The notes under the pieces are model-generated. The model worked only from the letters and a program-made list of their open reading frames with translations. It was not told the origin of the DNA and ran no database searches. A DNA stretch of 64,000 bases from Taibaiella sp041660405 (GTDB lineage Bacteria > Bacteroidota > Bacteroidia > Chitinophagales > Chitinophagaceae): assembly GCA_041660405.1 (NCBI GenBank), contig JBAZWL010000004.1, positions 153,809 through 217,808 on the forward strand, in the 5' to 3' direction. The number at the start of each line of letters is the position of its first letter. Position 1 is the stretch's first letter. Both the position numbers and the translations under genes were made by a program. Below, piece after piece: positions 50,434 to 60,858 of the stretch.

Positions 50434-52129
50434 AAAACTGTGTGTAATCTCTTCGGGCAAGATTTAATCTTACTCCTGCCGTAAAGTATAAAGTATTTTG
50501 TTCAGGCAGGATATTGTGCTCCACTTTATAATTTCTATAAGTGCCGCCGATATCAAAATACAGTCTTGGTCTAAGTTCGTAAGAAGCATTAAGGCCTAGT
50601 AAAACACAATTTGCTTGCGGGCCGTTTATTAAACCCACACCATAATCTTTATCTCTTGTATTGTAGTCTTTTAATACATTGCTTCCATTATTGCTCATAC
50701 CGGTATCAACACCCTGAATGTAATACATGGCTTTGGCATTAATAGAAAGCCTGGGTATAGGCTGGTAATTTACGAAGCCGGTAACTTCTGCAAAGCCTGC
50801 TCCTAAAGGATGCGCCAGGGTTTGATTATAAGTGGAATTGTTGGCAATTGTATTATCATCAAGACTTCTATAATGTTGGTAAGTATATGGTCTTACAACA
50901 TTTACCTCACCTTGCAAGTCAAGATTGCTCAAACCAAAGGCATCGAAATATTTAGCACCAAATTGTACACCCCATTTATTAGCCCAATATCCATCCCCCG
51001 AAAATAATTCTTTAGAAGTAAATTCATTGACTAATATCTGTGTATATAGGTTCACATGTTTAAGCATAATGGCTTTACCACTTATTCCAATGGAAACTTT
51101 ATCGGGGCTACCAAAGCTGCGCTCAATAGCTCTGTAAAAAATAATCGGATTCACGTAGCCAAACTCAAAGTGATCGTCCCGTGCAAAGGTTACCGTTTCA
51201 AAAAGTCCGAGGTTAAGCCAACGTGTTACATTCATACTTAGATAATGTGCGGTGGCATATTTATGTCCTGTGGTGGAAGGTTCACCCATTTGCGATTGCG
51301 GCTTAAGCATCAAGAACAGATTCTGATAATTAAGTTTCCAGATTTTAGTGTTTATCCTTGCGAAAGCAGCACCTTCGGCAAAGTCAGAAAGAAACAAAGA
51401 ACGATAGCCATCACCAATAAAATGTTGATCATAACCCAGTGAAAGGCTGATTGTATTTTTAATTAAGGGCACATCAACATAGCCTCTTATTTTCAAATAT
51501 TGATATCCATTTCCGGACAGATTATATTTACCGGCGCCGGGTATAGCCTGATACTTGTTGATCCACTCATTTACATACGATACAGGTTCCTCATAATTAT
51601 TGGTAATGGAAAAATAAAATCCTGCATAATCTTTTATCCTTCCTCTTAATTCAGCGCCCTGTGTGGAATTGATTAAAAAGGAACGTGCATTGTCTTTTTC
51701 AACAATACCCTGAAAGCTTAAAATTGGATTTATTACCAGGAAAAAGCCATTCTTATTTACGTTGACGAGATCTGGTTGTTTCTTATAAAAAGTATGTAGA
51801 ACAGGATTTTTGGAATTTATAGCTCCATTCCAGTTTGGCTTAACCCATTCACCGCTAATAGAAATAGCCCTGTTAATATTGTAGAAGTCAATGTTGCTCA
51901 AGCCGGAATTGTAAAAGTTGCTTTTTATCCCCGTTAAAAATTCAACTGTACTACTCCTTGAAACAGGTTTAGTATTTAAAAAAAACTTGTTGGAAAGGTT
52001 GCCAGACCTTGTTTCCATTCGATCCAGCAAATGATATTCGTCGCTTCCAAAGGGAAGATAGGTTTCCTGGGACCATGAATTGTTAGCTATGAAACAGGAA
52101 AATAATGCTAAGAATAAATATTTATTCAT
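50432..52129 (-). CDS. Wzi/RemB-like outer-membrane protein
   Basis: 565 residues from the ATG at 52129, which starts a signal peptide (about 1-20, NNSWSQ); the frame extends 12 codons more. The sequence is beta-rich throughout with GYDQHFIGDGYRSLFLSDFA, the motif seen in capsule-assembly Wzi-like proteins and in the gliding-motility protein RemB, and ends TAGVRLNLARRDYTQF with an aromatic end typical of barrels. I cannot tell the two families apart here. Surface polysaccharide handling or motility is inferred. Confidence 0.68.
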   Translation of the reverse strand: MNKYLFLALFSCFIANNSWSQETYLPFGSDEYHLLDRMETRSGNLSNKFFLNTKPVSRSSTVEFLTGIKSNFYNSGLSNIDFYNINRAISISGEWVKPNWNGAINSKNPVLHTFYKKQPDLVNVNKNGFFLVINPILSFQGIVEKDNARSFLINSTQGAELRGRIKDYAGFYFSITNNYEEPVSYVNEWINKYQAIPGAGKYNLSGNGYQYLKIRGYVDVPLIKNTISLSLGYDQHFIGDGYRSLFLSDFAEGAAFARINTKIWKLNYQNLFLMLKPQSQMGEPSTTGHKYATAHYLSMNVTRWLNLGLFETVTFARDDHFEFGYVNPIIFYRAIERSFGSPDKVSIGISGKAIMLKHVNLYTQILVNEFTSKELFSGDGYWANKWGVQFGAKYFDAFGLSNLDLQGEVNVVRPYTYQHYRSLDDNTIANNSTYNQTLAHPLGAGFAEVTGFVNYQPIPRLSINAKAMYYIQGVDTGMSNNGSNVLKDYNTRDKDYGVGLINGPQANCVLLGLNASYELRPRLYFDIGGTYRNYKVEHNILPEQNTLYFTAGVRLNLARRDYTQF

Positions 52130-52242
52130 CAGTTCATATATAGTTTGAATGGATGCAAGGTACAAAAAGGACTGAAAAGAGCGAATATTAAATGCATAAA
52201 TTTCCTGTAGCTAATAAATTACTTCCCGGACCGCACTCCTCG

Positions 52243-52250
52243 TATTTTTG
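52243..52250 (+). promoter_or_regulatory. Probable recDCB promoter (-7 box)
   Basis: TATTTTTG at 52243-52250, about 75 nt before the recD ATG; the -33 position has TTC with a 17-nt spacer in place of TTG. Confidence 0.4.
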
Positions 52251-52324
52251 CAGTGGAAAGCCAGCATTAATTTCATATAATTGGAGTAATATTGTTTGCT
52301 TCCTGATTTTTCTTGTTATCCATT

Positions 52325-54100
52325 ATGCAAACCCTTAATGACGTTCATCAGCAATTTGCTGAATATTTTAATGAACCTGACCTTAAACCTTACCTGTACA
52401 CTTTATCGAAAAAGATGAGTGATGGGCATATCTGCATTTTTATTGATGAGATAGACGAGGAACAATTGCCGGAATCTTATCGGGTAACAAGAAAAAAGAT
52501 TGACACCACGGGCCATCTCGTAGCCAATAATGAAGAATCCTATAAGCCTTTTGTTCTTGATAAGGACCGCCTGTACTTACACAGGTATTTTCATTACGAA
52601 ACAGAATTGATCCATAACATCAGAAAGTTGGTTCAGGTAGAAAGTAAGATAATCAACAAAAGACAAGAAGAGCTACTTAACCAGCAATCCTTTATTGGAA
52701 AACTTTTCCACAACGAAAATGCTACAGGTATAGACTGGCAGTTGGCAGCTGCAATTAATGCTGTGCTTAATAATTTTACCATTATAACCGGAGGCCCCGG
52801 TACAGGTAAAACAACTACTGTTGCAAAAATACTAGCCATATTATTTAACCTCTACGGAGACTTGAAAGTTGCTCTGGCAGCGCCTACAGGTAAGGCCGGA
52901 GCACGTATGACTGAAAGCTTATTGAATACCCAATTAAATGTGGACGATCAGCTAAGGAGCCGTTTTAATGTGTTGAAACCTGCAACCATACATCGTTTGC
53001 TGGGTTGGCAAAAAGGTAGTCCATACTTTAAGCATAATGTTTCCAATCCATTGCCTTACGATCTTGTTGTTGTAGATGAATCTTCTATGATTGACGTGGC
53101 TTTATTTGCTAAATTGTTGAATGCATTAAAGCCAGGTTCGAGAATTATTTTATTGGGAGACAAAGATCAACTGGCATCCGTAGAAGCAGGAAGCTTGTTC
53201 GGTGATCTTTGTAAAGCCCTTCCGGCATTAAATCTTTTTAATTCCGGTCGCAGGAATTTTGTCAATTCTTTTATCACAAACGAACAGCGGAAATTATCTC
53301 TTGAATATGAAACTGCAGATCAAAGCCACTTGTTATTTCAGCATCTTGTAGAATTAAGGTATAGTCATAGATTTAAGGATGATGAAGGAATTGGAAAATT
53401 AAGCCGGGCGGTTATTCAAAACGATGTTTCTGTTCTGCAACAATTTCTGGAAAGTAAGGACAAGCAGGTACAGATTGATCAACAATATGATCAGCATGTT
53501 TTTGAAAAATTTATACAAGGCTATAAAAAATGCATCGCAACAGCAGATATTAAAGAAGCGCTGGAGCAATTGAATAGCTTAAGAATATTGTGTGCTGTAA
53601 GACAAGGTGAGCAAGGCGTGTATAATCTTAATGCAATGGTGGAATCTTATTTGATCAAAGAAGGAAGCCTCGGACGTGACAGTGAGTTCTACCGTAATCG
53701 TCCTGTTATTGTTACCCAAAACGATTATACACTTGGTCTTTATAATGGCGATACCGGAATTTTGCGTGAAGATGAAAAAGGTGTCATGAAAGCCTGGTTT
53801 ATTGATGCTGCAGAAGGTAATGAAGGAAAGCTCAAGTCTGTACTACCAGGATTTATAAAGCAAATGGAAACGGTATTTGCCATGACAATACATAAAAGCC
53901 AGGGATCCGAGTTTGAAAAAGTTATGGTTGTATTGCCACGCAATTCGGAATATCAATTGCTTACACGGGAATTGTTGTACACCGGTATCACAAGGGCAAA
54001 AAAGGAAGTGGTTATTCAGACAAGTGGAGAAGCGTTAATGAATGCGGCTAGGGGTGTTGTGGAAAGAGGGTCAGGTGTAGTGGAGCGAATGCTCATCTAA
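52325..54100 (+). CDS. recD: Exodeoxyribonuclease V subunit alpha
   Basis: 591 residues from the ATG at 52325 (an upstream TTG at 52313 is less likely). SF1B helicase: Walker A TGGPGTGKTTT at about 154-164, LAAPTGKAGARM (motif Ia), VDESSMIDVALF (motif II), LLGDKDQLASVEAGS (motif III) and the late motifs MTIHKSQGSEFEKV and YTGITRAKKEVVI. The N-terminal ~130 residues match the RecD interaction domain. The fast 5'-3' helicase of RecBCD. First gene of recD-recC-recB; recC starts 57 nt after it. Confidence 0.93.
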   Translation: MQTLNDVHQQFAEYFNEPDLKPYLYTLSKKMSDGHICIFIDEIDEEQLPESYRVTRKKIDTTGHLVANNEESYKPFVLDKDRLYLHRYFHYETELIHNIRKLVQVESKIINKRQEELLNQQSFIGKLFHNENATGIDWQLAAAINAVLNNFTIITGGPGTGKTTTVAKILAILFNLYGDLKVALAAPTGKAGARMTESLLNTQLNVDDQLRSRFNVLKPATIHRLLGWQKGSPYFKHNVSNPLPYDLVVVDESSMIDVALFAKLLNALKPGSRIILLGDKDQLASVEAGSLFGDLCKALPALNLFNSGRRNFVNSFITNEQRKLSLEYETADQSHLLFQHLVELRYSHRFKDDEGIGKLSRAVIQNDVSVLQQFLESKDKQVQIDQQYDQHVFEKFIQGYKKCIATADIKEALEQLNSLRILCAVRQGEQGVYNLNAMVESYLIKEGSLGRDSEFYRNRPVIVTQNDYTLGLYNGDTGILREDEKGVMKAWFIDAAEGNEGKLKSVLPGFIKQMETVFAMTIHKSQGSEFEKVMVVLPRNSEYQLLTRELLYTGITRAKKEVVIQTSGEALMNAARGVVERGSGVVERMLI

Positions 54101-54156
54101 ATAGAAATGAAGATTAACTAAAAGGTAATTGTAATCAAACCAAATATCCAGGCTAG

Positions 54157-57100
54157 ATGTCTCTCCAACTTAAAGTTTCCAATGCTCTTGAAAGTCTTGT
54201 TGCTGACCTTGGCGAAAGGCTTAAAGATAGTACTGGAAATGTTTTTACTCCACATTACCTCGTTACACAAACGGAGGGGATGAATATATGGTTGAAACAA
54301 CAGCTGGCGCTTCAGCTGGGGATAGTAGCCAACATAGATTTTAAGAAGCCAACTGACCTGGTCTTTAAAGTCTATCAATTGCTGGGTGGCGTATATAAAG
54401 ACACCTTATCCAGAGAAAGCCTGATCTGGTTTTTATATGAGTTGATGGGTCAGCGCGATTTCATGATGAGGTATCCTATACAGGCAGCTTATTTTAATGT
54501 TGCAGGCCCTGAAAAAGATTTGAAGAGAATGGGGCTTGCTGAAAAAATGGCAGACATTTTTGATCAGTATCAAATATACAGACCGGAATTAATTAAAGAT
54601 TGGAACAGGTTGGATGAGCATACCCGTAACCTGGACTGGCAGGCCTTTCTGTGGATAAAGGCGAAACGCTTATCATCTATTGAGCTTCCTGATAAAACAT
54701 TTGTGAGTGACTATATCCTGGATCACTTAAAAGATCAGGATAGTGCTTCGGTTTTAAGTAAGAGACTGCCTGCAGTTTACTTGTTTGGCTTATCCATCAT
54801 TACCCGTTACCACATGGATATTCTTTCTGAAATAGCCAAGGTAATAGATGTACATTTTTACCTGCTTAACCCCGCTCCGGAAATTTATTGGATAGACGAT
54901 AAAAATGAAAAGGATGTTGCCATCTGGCGCCAACGGGGTATACCACATACAGATACTCAACTTATCGGAAACAATCTGCTTACCAGCTGGGGCAAGGTAT
55001 TACAGAATACTTTCAGACTATTATTTAAAAATGAAGAACTGATCAATAGTTACGATACTATAGGCACTATTGAACCCCAACCGGATTCTTTATTGCATAA
55101 AATCCAGTACGATATTTTCAATAATAGTACCGACAATAGGGTGTCTATAACTGCAGCTGATATTGACGATGGTTCCATTGCTATTCATTCCAATTACACT
55201 ATCGCTAATGAGGTGGAGTCGCTATATCATTACCTGGTTCATTTGGTGGATTATCATAAGGTCGAAATTTCGCCAAGAGATATTGTGGTTATGGTTAGTG
55301 ATATCGATACTTATGCTCCCTACATTAAAGCGGTATTCGATAATTCTCCTTATAAATTCAGATTTAAAATAGCCGACATATCGCTTACACAAGGCGATAA
55401 TATTTATAGTGCATTACAACAAATACTAAAACTGAATGAACAGAATTTTACTTCAGAATCTGTTATGCAGTTATTGGATTCGGCCTACATACGCAAGCGT
55501 TTCCGTATTACAGATGTAGACAGGCTAAGGGCAATTGTTCATAATGCCGGTATCCGGTTTGGTATGGAGGGCCGAAAAGAAGACGAAACCTATCTGGTAG
55601 GCTGGGACTATGGTCTGAAACGGATCATGTATGGTTTGTGTATGTCTGGTGGACATGAATATGCAGACGGTAACGATACACTGTATCCTTTGGATATAGC
55701 TGAAGGTGCCGAAGCACTGGAGATAATACGTTTCTGCCATTTCGCAGAGGTATTGATGTCTTCTATAAAATCGCGCAGGCGGGAACGTTCCATAGGCGAT
55801 TGGGTAAGATATATAGAAGATGTAGTGCATGATCTTGTCTTCCTTCCTGAAGATGAAGCCAATGAGGACTATGCAGTATTAATTGAGAAACTCTCGAAGT
55901 ATAATGAGCTGAACGAACTGATGGAAGAAGCTGTTGCCTATGAGATATTCAGTTACAATATTGTAGCCTCATTGGAAGCCGATAGTCGCTCTTCTTTGTT
56001 CATTAATGATGGTATAACCTTCTGCTCGCTGATACCTATGCGCAGTATACCTTTCAAGGTGGTGGCTATGTTGGGTATGGATAATGATAGCTTCCCGAGG
56101 AAAGAAAAGATTGTCAATTTTAATCTTATCCATAAGAAACATGAACTGGGTGACAGGAACATAAAGGACAACGATAAAAACTTATTCCTGGAAACAATTT
56201 TATCAGCAAAAGACTATTTGTTCATCAGTTATATTGGTAAATCAGTTTCTGATAATACAGACAAACCTGCTTCTATATTGGTTGATGAATTGATTGATTA
56301 CATTGCCTCCGGTACAGCAGAAGGGACAAATGTAAGATATAAGATCGTAACGCAACAGCCACTGCATAGTTTCAGTAAAAGGTACAATAGTGTAGACGAA
56401 AAGCTCTATCGTTATGCTGATACGAAAACAGGAAAGAAGCTCGATATTTTTAAAGCAGACGAAGCCGAAAGTGTTATGGACTTTGAAGAAATCAGGTTCA
56501 GTGATATAATTGCTTTCTACAAAAATTCCTTAAAAAGCTTTTATAATAAGACGCTTGGCATTTATTATGGAGAAGAAGAGGTGCTATTGAATGAAACGGA
56601 ATTATTTGAATTGGGCGGCCTGGAGAGCTGGTCTTTGAAAAATAGTTTATTGCGCATTACAGCAGAAGATGAGCTGCCTGGATTCAGGAACGAGTTGGTA
56701 CGGAAAGGAGCACTTCCATTAAAGAATATTGGTGCGGCTGTTTCCAGGAAAATGTATGAAGACATAAAACTCGTATCAGATTTGCTCCGACAGCATACAA
56801 AGGGTGGGGAAGAGGAAGCGGAAATGTTTCTTGTAACGCTTGATGGTAGCCAACTTGTTGGTTCTGTAGATAAAATATTTAATGGAAAACTGGTGCAATT
56901 ATGCTGGTCGTCCAATACGGTGAAGTACATGGTGGAAGCCTATCTCAATACATTGGCGGGTATTGCTTGTGGCTTTATTCGGGAAGTAGTGTTGATCAAT
57001 GGTAAAAATGAATCGGGGGTATATCATGGAAATTTAGCTGGAATAGATAAGGATGAAGCTATGAAAAGATTGGAGCGGATCATAGCATTTTACAAGAAAG

Positions 57101-57366
57101 GGTTACAGTATCGTATTCCCTTTGCAGAATACTTTTATAAAGATATTAAAGATCTGGATAGCCTGGACGATACAAGGTTACGGATGCTACTGGAAAAGAA
57201 GATGAACAACAACCTGTTTCCTTTTGATGATCCATATATACTTAAGGAATATGCCAACGGACTTTTTCATCAGGAAGGTATTGCCCGGCAGTTTATAGAA
57301 GCGGCTAATCTTGTGATAGCACCTGTTACCAGGATATTTGATCAGTTTGATTTTTATAAAGCTTAA
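54157..57366 (+). CDS. recC: Exodeoxyribonuclease V subunit gamma
   Basis: 1069 residues, near E. coli RecC (1122). N-terminus LVADLGERLKDSTGN...YLVTQTEGMNIWLKQQLA is the RecC helicase-like fold, with IADIFDQYQIYRPELIKDW, FGLSIITRYHMDIL and FCSLIPMRSIPFKVVAMLGMDNDSFPRK all recognisable. It has lost helicase and nuclease catalytic motifs, as the family does, and would scan for a Chi-like site. Between recD and recB; 40 nt to recB. Confidence 0.9.
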   Translation: MSLQLKVSNALESLVADLGERLKDSTGNVFTPHYLVTQTEGMNIWLKQQLALQLGIVANIDFKKPTDLVFKVYQLLGGVYKDTLSRESLIWFLYELMGQRDFMMRYPIQAAYFNVAGPEKDLKRMGLAEKMADIFDQYQIYRPELIKDWNRLDEHTRNLDWQAFLWIKAKRLSSIELPDKTFVSDYILDHLKDQDSASVLSKRLPAVYLFGLSIITRYHMDILSEIAKVIDVHFYLLNPAPEIYWIDDKNEKDVAIWRQRGIPHTDTQLIGNNLLTSWGKVLQNTFRLLFKNEELINSYDTIGTIEPQPDSLLHKIQYDIFNNSTDNRVSITAADIDDGSIAIHSNYTIANEVESLYHYLVHLVDYHKVEISPRDIVVMVSDIDTYAPYIKAVFDNSPYKFRFKIADISLTQGDNIYSALQQILKLNEQNFTSESVMQLLDSAYIRKRFRITDVDRLRAIVHNAGIRFGMEGRKEDETYLVGWDYGLKRIMYGLCMSGGHEYADGNDTLYPLDIAEGAEALEIIRFCHFAEVLMSSIKSRRRERSIGDWVRYIEDVVHDLVFLPEDEANEDYAVLIEKLSKYNELNELMEEAVAYEIFSYNIVASLEADSRSSLFINDGITFCSLIPMRSIPFKVVAMLGMDNDSFPRKEKIVNFNLIHKKHELGDRNIKDNDKNLFLETILSAKDYLFISYIGKSVSDNTDKPASILVDELIDYIASGTAEGTNVRYKIVTQQPLHSFSKRYNSVDEKLYRYADTKTGKKLDIFKADEAESVMDFEEIRFSDIIAFYKNSLKSFYNKTLGIYYGEEEVLLNETELFELGGLESWSLKNSLLRITAEDELPGFRNELVRKGALPLKNIGAAVSRKMYEDIKLVSDLLRQHTKGGEEEAEMFLVTLDGSQLVGSVDKIFNGKLVQLCWSSNTVKYMVEAYLNTLAGIACGFIREVVLINGKNESGVYHGNLAGIDKDEAMKRLERIIAFYKKGLQYRIPFAEYFYKDIKDLDSLDDTRLRMLLEKKMNNNLFPFDDPYILKEYANGLFHQEGIARQFIEAANLVIAPVTRIFDQFDFYKA

Positions 57367-57406
57367 AATTTGTTGCTTTCATAAGAAAATGAATTTGCAG
57401 TAACAC

Positions 57407-60400
57407 ATGACAGTAAAGATGAACTACCTGCCTTTTGATGCGCTTAAAGTAGAATTGAATGGCAGCAATCTTATTGAAGCCAGTGCCGGTACGGGCAAGA
57501 CTTATTCCATTGCGATATTGGCTTTGCGGTTAATATTGGAAAAGAATATTTCTGTCGAAAAAATATTGATGGTAACCTTTACCAAGGCTGCCGTTGCGGA
57601 GCTGCATGAACGAGTACGGCTTTTTATTAGGCTTGCGCAGAAAGCATCTCAAGGCCATGTTATTCCTGATAGTACAATTTCAATTATGGTTGAAAACGCC
57701 ATGCAATTGGAAGGAAACTCCATAATACAGGAACGATTGAATGATGCTGTTTTACTGTTGGATGAAATTGAAATAATGACTATCCATAGTTTTTGCCAGC
57801 AAACACTTAACGAATTTGCCTTTGAAACCAACCAGCTCTTTGGTGCCGAAATGTTTACTGATCTTGATAGTGTAGTAGAGCAGGAAGTTAATGAATTCTG
57901 GCGGGTTCATATCTCAACTATGGATGTGGAAGTCTTGTTCCTGTTGGGTTTCGAGGAGTTGAGGCAGGATATAAGAGTCATTATTAAAGAACAACTGGAA
58001 GGAAAACATTATTCAGAATATGATGCTGATGCTACCTATACCATTGAAGATATATCTATACAAAAATACAGAACATGGGAAACCCTTGTTCAGGAAGAAT
58101 CTTTAAAACACGAAGAACGGGTACTGCAGGCATTTCATAAATACAAAGATCAGATAGCTGAAGTATGTCATGCTTCTAAGGCAAGGAATAAGAAGGAATA
58201 CATTGCTTGCCTGGATGATGCAGCAGCATTCATTTCGTTATTGAATAATGGGAAAGAAAATGTGCTGACTAAAGCTTTACCACAACCTTTCGTACAGGTA
58301 TATAATGAGAGCAGTGGATTTATAAGCAGTGCTGCGGACCTGGTTCGACTTAATTTTAAGTCGCGACTTTACTTTTTTGCAATACAGCAAATTGTAAAAT
58401 CAGTGAAACATTTTTTGCTTAAAAATAATTTACTCGGTTATAATGATCTCATTCAGAATTTATACAAAGCCTTAAAAGAACAAGACAATCCCGCACTGGT
58501 AGCGGCATTGCAGGAAAAATATAAAGCTGTATTTGTAGATGAGTTTCAGGATACAGACCGTGAGCAGTATGAAATATTCAGATCTGCTTTTCCAGCACCT
58601 ACAATATTGTTTCTTATCGGTGATCCCAAGCAGAGTATCTATGCCTGGCGTAAAGCAGATATTTTTACTTATTTCATGGCCAGGTCAAATGTAGATCGGC
58701 TATACAGTATGAATGTAAATTATCGTTCTTCTGAAGGGCTGATACAAGCCATGAATAAGTTCTTTTTACCTGATGAAGCATTTGATACTTTTAGCTTTAA
58801 TCAGCAGGAAGAAAGCATCGAATATTTCCCGGTAGAAAGCCCAGATAATAACAGTAAGGGAACTTTGCTTTATGAAGGAAACCAGGATATTCCGATATCC
58901 ATTTTTGAATGCAAGAATAAAGATGCCATTCAACTTGGTGTAGCAGATCAGATACAAGCTTTGCTAACTGATCCCGCCTATAAAATTGAAAAGGGTGGTC
59001 AGCATGTGCAAATAAAGCCTTCTGATATCGGTATTCTCGTTCGCAAAAATGCAGATGGTGAGGCAATAAAAAAATATCTCTCCCAAAGAGGAATAGCTGC
59101 AGTTACGATTAATGATGCGAAAATACTGGGTACGGTTGAAGCTAAAGAAATGCTTTACTTACTGGAAGCCATTCTGGAGCCTGGTCTTGCTGCGATCAAC
59201 CGGGCATTGCTCTCCGGCTTTACCGGTTTCACTACAGAAGAAATATTGAAATTGAACGAGGAAAAAGTGCTCCATTATTTTCAGCAGTACAAAACAATAT
59301 GGATCGAAGATGGTATCTATCCTGCTTTAATAAAGTTTGTAAAAGAGTTTGAGGTCAGAGAAAGATTGATGGAACAAAAGGCGATACAAGGTGAGAGAAG
59401 TGTATCTAATTTATTCCAGTTGATAGAGCTGCTCAACCAGGCGCAGCAATACAAGGAGCTATCTCCTGAAGAATTGATCTCCTGGCTTAAAAGAGGTATC
59501 AATGGTATGGAAACGCAGGGTGATGAATACCAGATGCGCATGGAAAGTGATGAAGATGCAGTAAAGATCGTTACGATCCATAAGAGTAAAGGATTGGAAT
59601 ATAAGATCGTTTTCGCTCCTTTCCTGGATATGAATGCAGAAGGTAATTTTAAAATATTGAAATACCGTGAACCTCAAACCGGTGCCTACATTGCGAAAGA
59701 AGCACTAAGACTCACTCCGGAGGAAAAAGCATGGAACAACTTGCAGCAAGAACAGGAGAATAGAAGGCTTATTTATGTTGCCATTACACGTGGCGTTTAT
59801 AAGTGTTTTGTATATAAAAATAATGCTGCCTACTTTAGAAATTCCAGCTTGACCACATTTGTAAATGCTATTAAACCTATTGCAGATGGACAATTTATTT
59901 CCATTGGAGATTTGCCACAATACGAATTAAAACCTTATCGCCGGGAAGAAGATGAGGTTAAGCGTGAGCTCTTATATGCCAGGCATTTCAGCTTGACAGA
60001 AGAAAATTGGAGTAAGCTTAGTTATACCCGAATATCTGTTCATGGCGAACATATTCCCCGAGAACGTTCAAAGGAGTTTGAACACACTTATGACGAGTTT
60101 GTGTTTAATAAATTAAGGTTCGGTGCTGCCACTGGAAATTTGTTGCACCAGTTGTTTGAAGATATTGATTTTTCAAGGGAAGATCTATGGGATGAAATTA
60201 TTGCCCGAACGCTGAAATCCTATCTTCCCAATGCCCAGGATTCCTATGCTGTTTTATTAAGGCAAATGTTGGATCATGTTATGAAAGTGCCTATTACTAT
60301 GGGTTACGATACTTTTAGCATGAACGATATTCTTTATTATAAACGCATATCCGAGCTTGAATTTGACTTTCCTGTTTCAGCTTTACAAACGAATCAATTG

Positions 60401-60820
60401 TCCGTTTTCGGAGGCGAAGGCAAGATTGTTAATACCCGTTCTTTTGAAGGGAAAGCGCTGGAAGGTATAATGAATGGTAAGATAGACTTGTTCTTTGAGC
60501 ATGGAGGCCGTTACTATGTATTAGATTGGAAATCCAATTACTTAGGCTTTAAGGTCGAGGATTATAACAAAGAGGCATTACTGCAAAGCATGAATGAAAA
60601 TAATTACCACTTGCAATATCTTCTTTATACCGTAGCGGTGAAAAAATATCTACAAAGCCGTATTCCCGGTTTCGATTATGAGAAACATTTTGGAGGTATC
60701 ATTTACCTGTTCCTGCGTGGCGTTCGGAAAGAGGGTAATAATGGTATTTTCACTGCCAGACCTTCTCTAAAGAAAATACAAGGATTGGAAAATATGCTGA
60801 ATAAGAAAATCACAATATAG
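57407..60820 (+). CDS. recB: Exodeoxyribonuclease V subunit beta
   Basis: 1137 residues. UvrD-like helicase with Walker A EASAGTGKTYS (about 24-34), FTKAAVAELHERVR, VDEFQDTDREQYEIF, IGDPKQSIYAWRKAD, NYRSSEGLI, IHKSKGLEYKIVF and VAITRGVYKCFVY. The C-terminal nuclease domain keeps LLHQLFE, Asp1027 in KIDLFF, and Asp1040-Trp-Lys1042 in VLDWKSN, so nuclease activity is expected. The ATG at 57407 is used; an ATG at 57419 is also possible. Terminator directly after the stop. Confidence 0.94.
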   Translation: MTVKMNYLPFDALKVELNGSNLIEASAGTGKTYSIAILALRLILEKNISVEKILMVTFTKAAVAELHERVRLFIRLAQKASQGHVIPDSTISIMVENAMQLEGNSIIQERLNDAVLLLDEIEIMTIHSFCQQTLNEFAFETNQLFGAEMFTDLDSVVEQEVNEFWRVHISTMDVEVLFLLGFEELRQDIRVIIKEQLEGKHYSEYDADATYTIEDISIQKYRTWETLVQEESLKHEERVLQAFHKYKDQIAEVCHASKARNKKEYIACLDDAAAFISLLNNGKENVLTKALPQPFVQVYNESSGFISSAADLVRLNFKSRLYFFAIQQIVKSVKHFLLKNNLLGYNDLIQNLYKALKEQDNPALVAALQEKYKAVFVDEFQDTDREQYEIFRSAFPAPTILFLIGDPKQSIYAWRKADIFTYFMARSNVDRLYSMNVNYRSSEGLIQAMNKFFLPDEAFDTFSFNQQEESIEYFPVESPDNNSKGTLLYEGNQDIPISIFECKNKDAIQLGVADQIQALLTDPAYKIEKGGQHVQIKPSDIGILVRKNADGEAIKKYLSQRGIAAVTINDAKILGTVEAKEMLYLLEAILEPGLAAINRALLSGFTGFTTEEILKLNEEKVLHYFQQYKTIWIEDGIYPALIKFVKEFEVRERLMEQKAIQGERSVSNLFQLIELLNQAQQYKELSPEELISWLKRGINGMETQGDEYQMRMESDEDAVKIVTIHKSKGLEYKIVFAPFLDMNAEGNFKILKYREPQTGAYIAKEALRLTPEEKAWNNLQQEQENRRLIYVAITRGVYKCFVYKNNAAYFRNSSLTTFVNAIKPIADGQFISIGDLPQYELKPYRREEDEVKRELLYARHFSLTEENWSKLSYTRISVHGEHIPRERSKEFEHTYDEFVFNKLRFGAATGNLLHQLFEDIDFSREDLWDEIIARTLKSYLPNAQDSYAVLLRQMLDHVMKVPITMGYDTFSMNDILYYKRISELEFDFPVSALQTNQLSVFGGEGKIVNTRSFEGKALEGIMNGKIDLFFEHGGRYYVLDWKSNYLGFKVEDYNKEALLQSMNENNYHLQYLLYTVAVKKYLQSRIPGFDYEKHFGGIIYLFLRGVRKEGNNGIFTARPSLKKIQGLENMLNKKITI

Positions 60821-60853
60821 TCCTGTAGCAAAATGATAATTTTTGCTACAGGA
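60821..60853. terminator. Bidirectional terminator after recB
   Basis: 13-bp perfect arms 60821-60833 and 60841-60853 (TCCTGTAGCAAAA and its complement), directly after the recB stop and 6 nt from the end of the convergent reductase gene. Confidence 0.85.
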
Positions 60854-60858
60854 TATTT

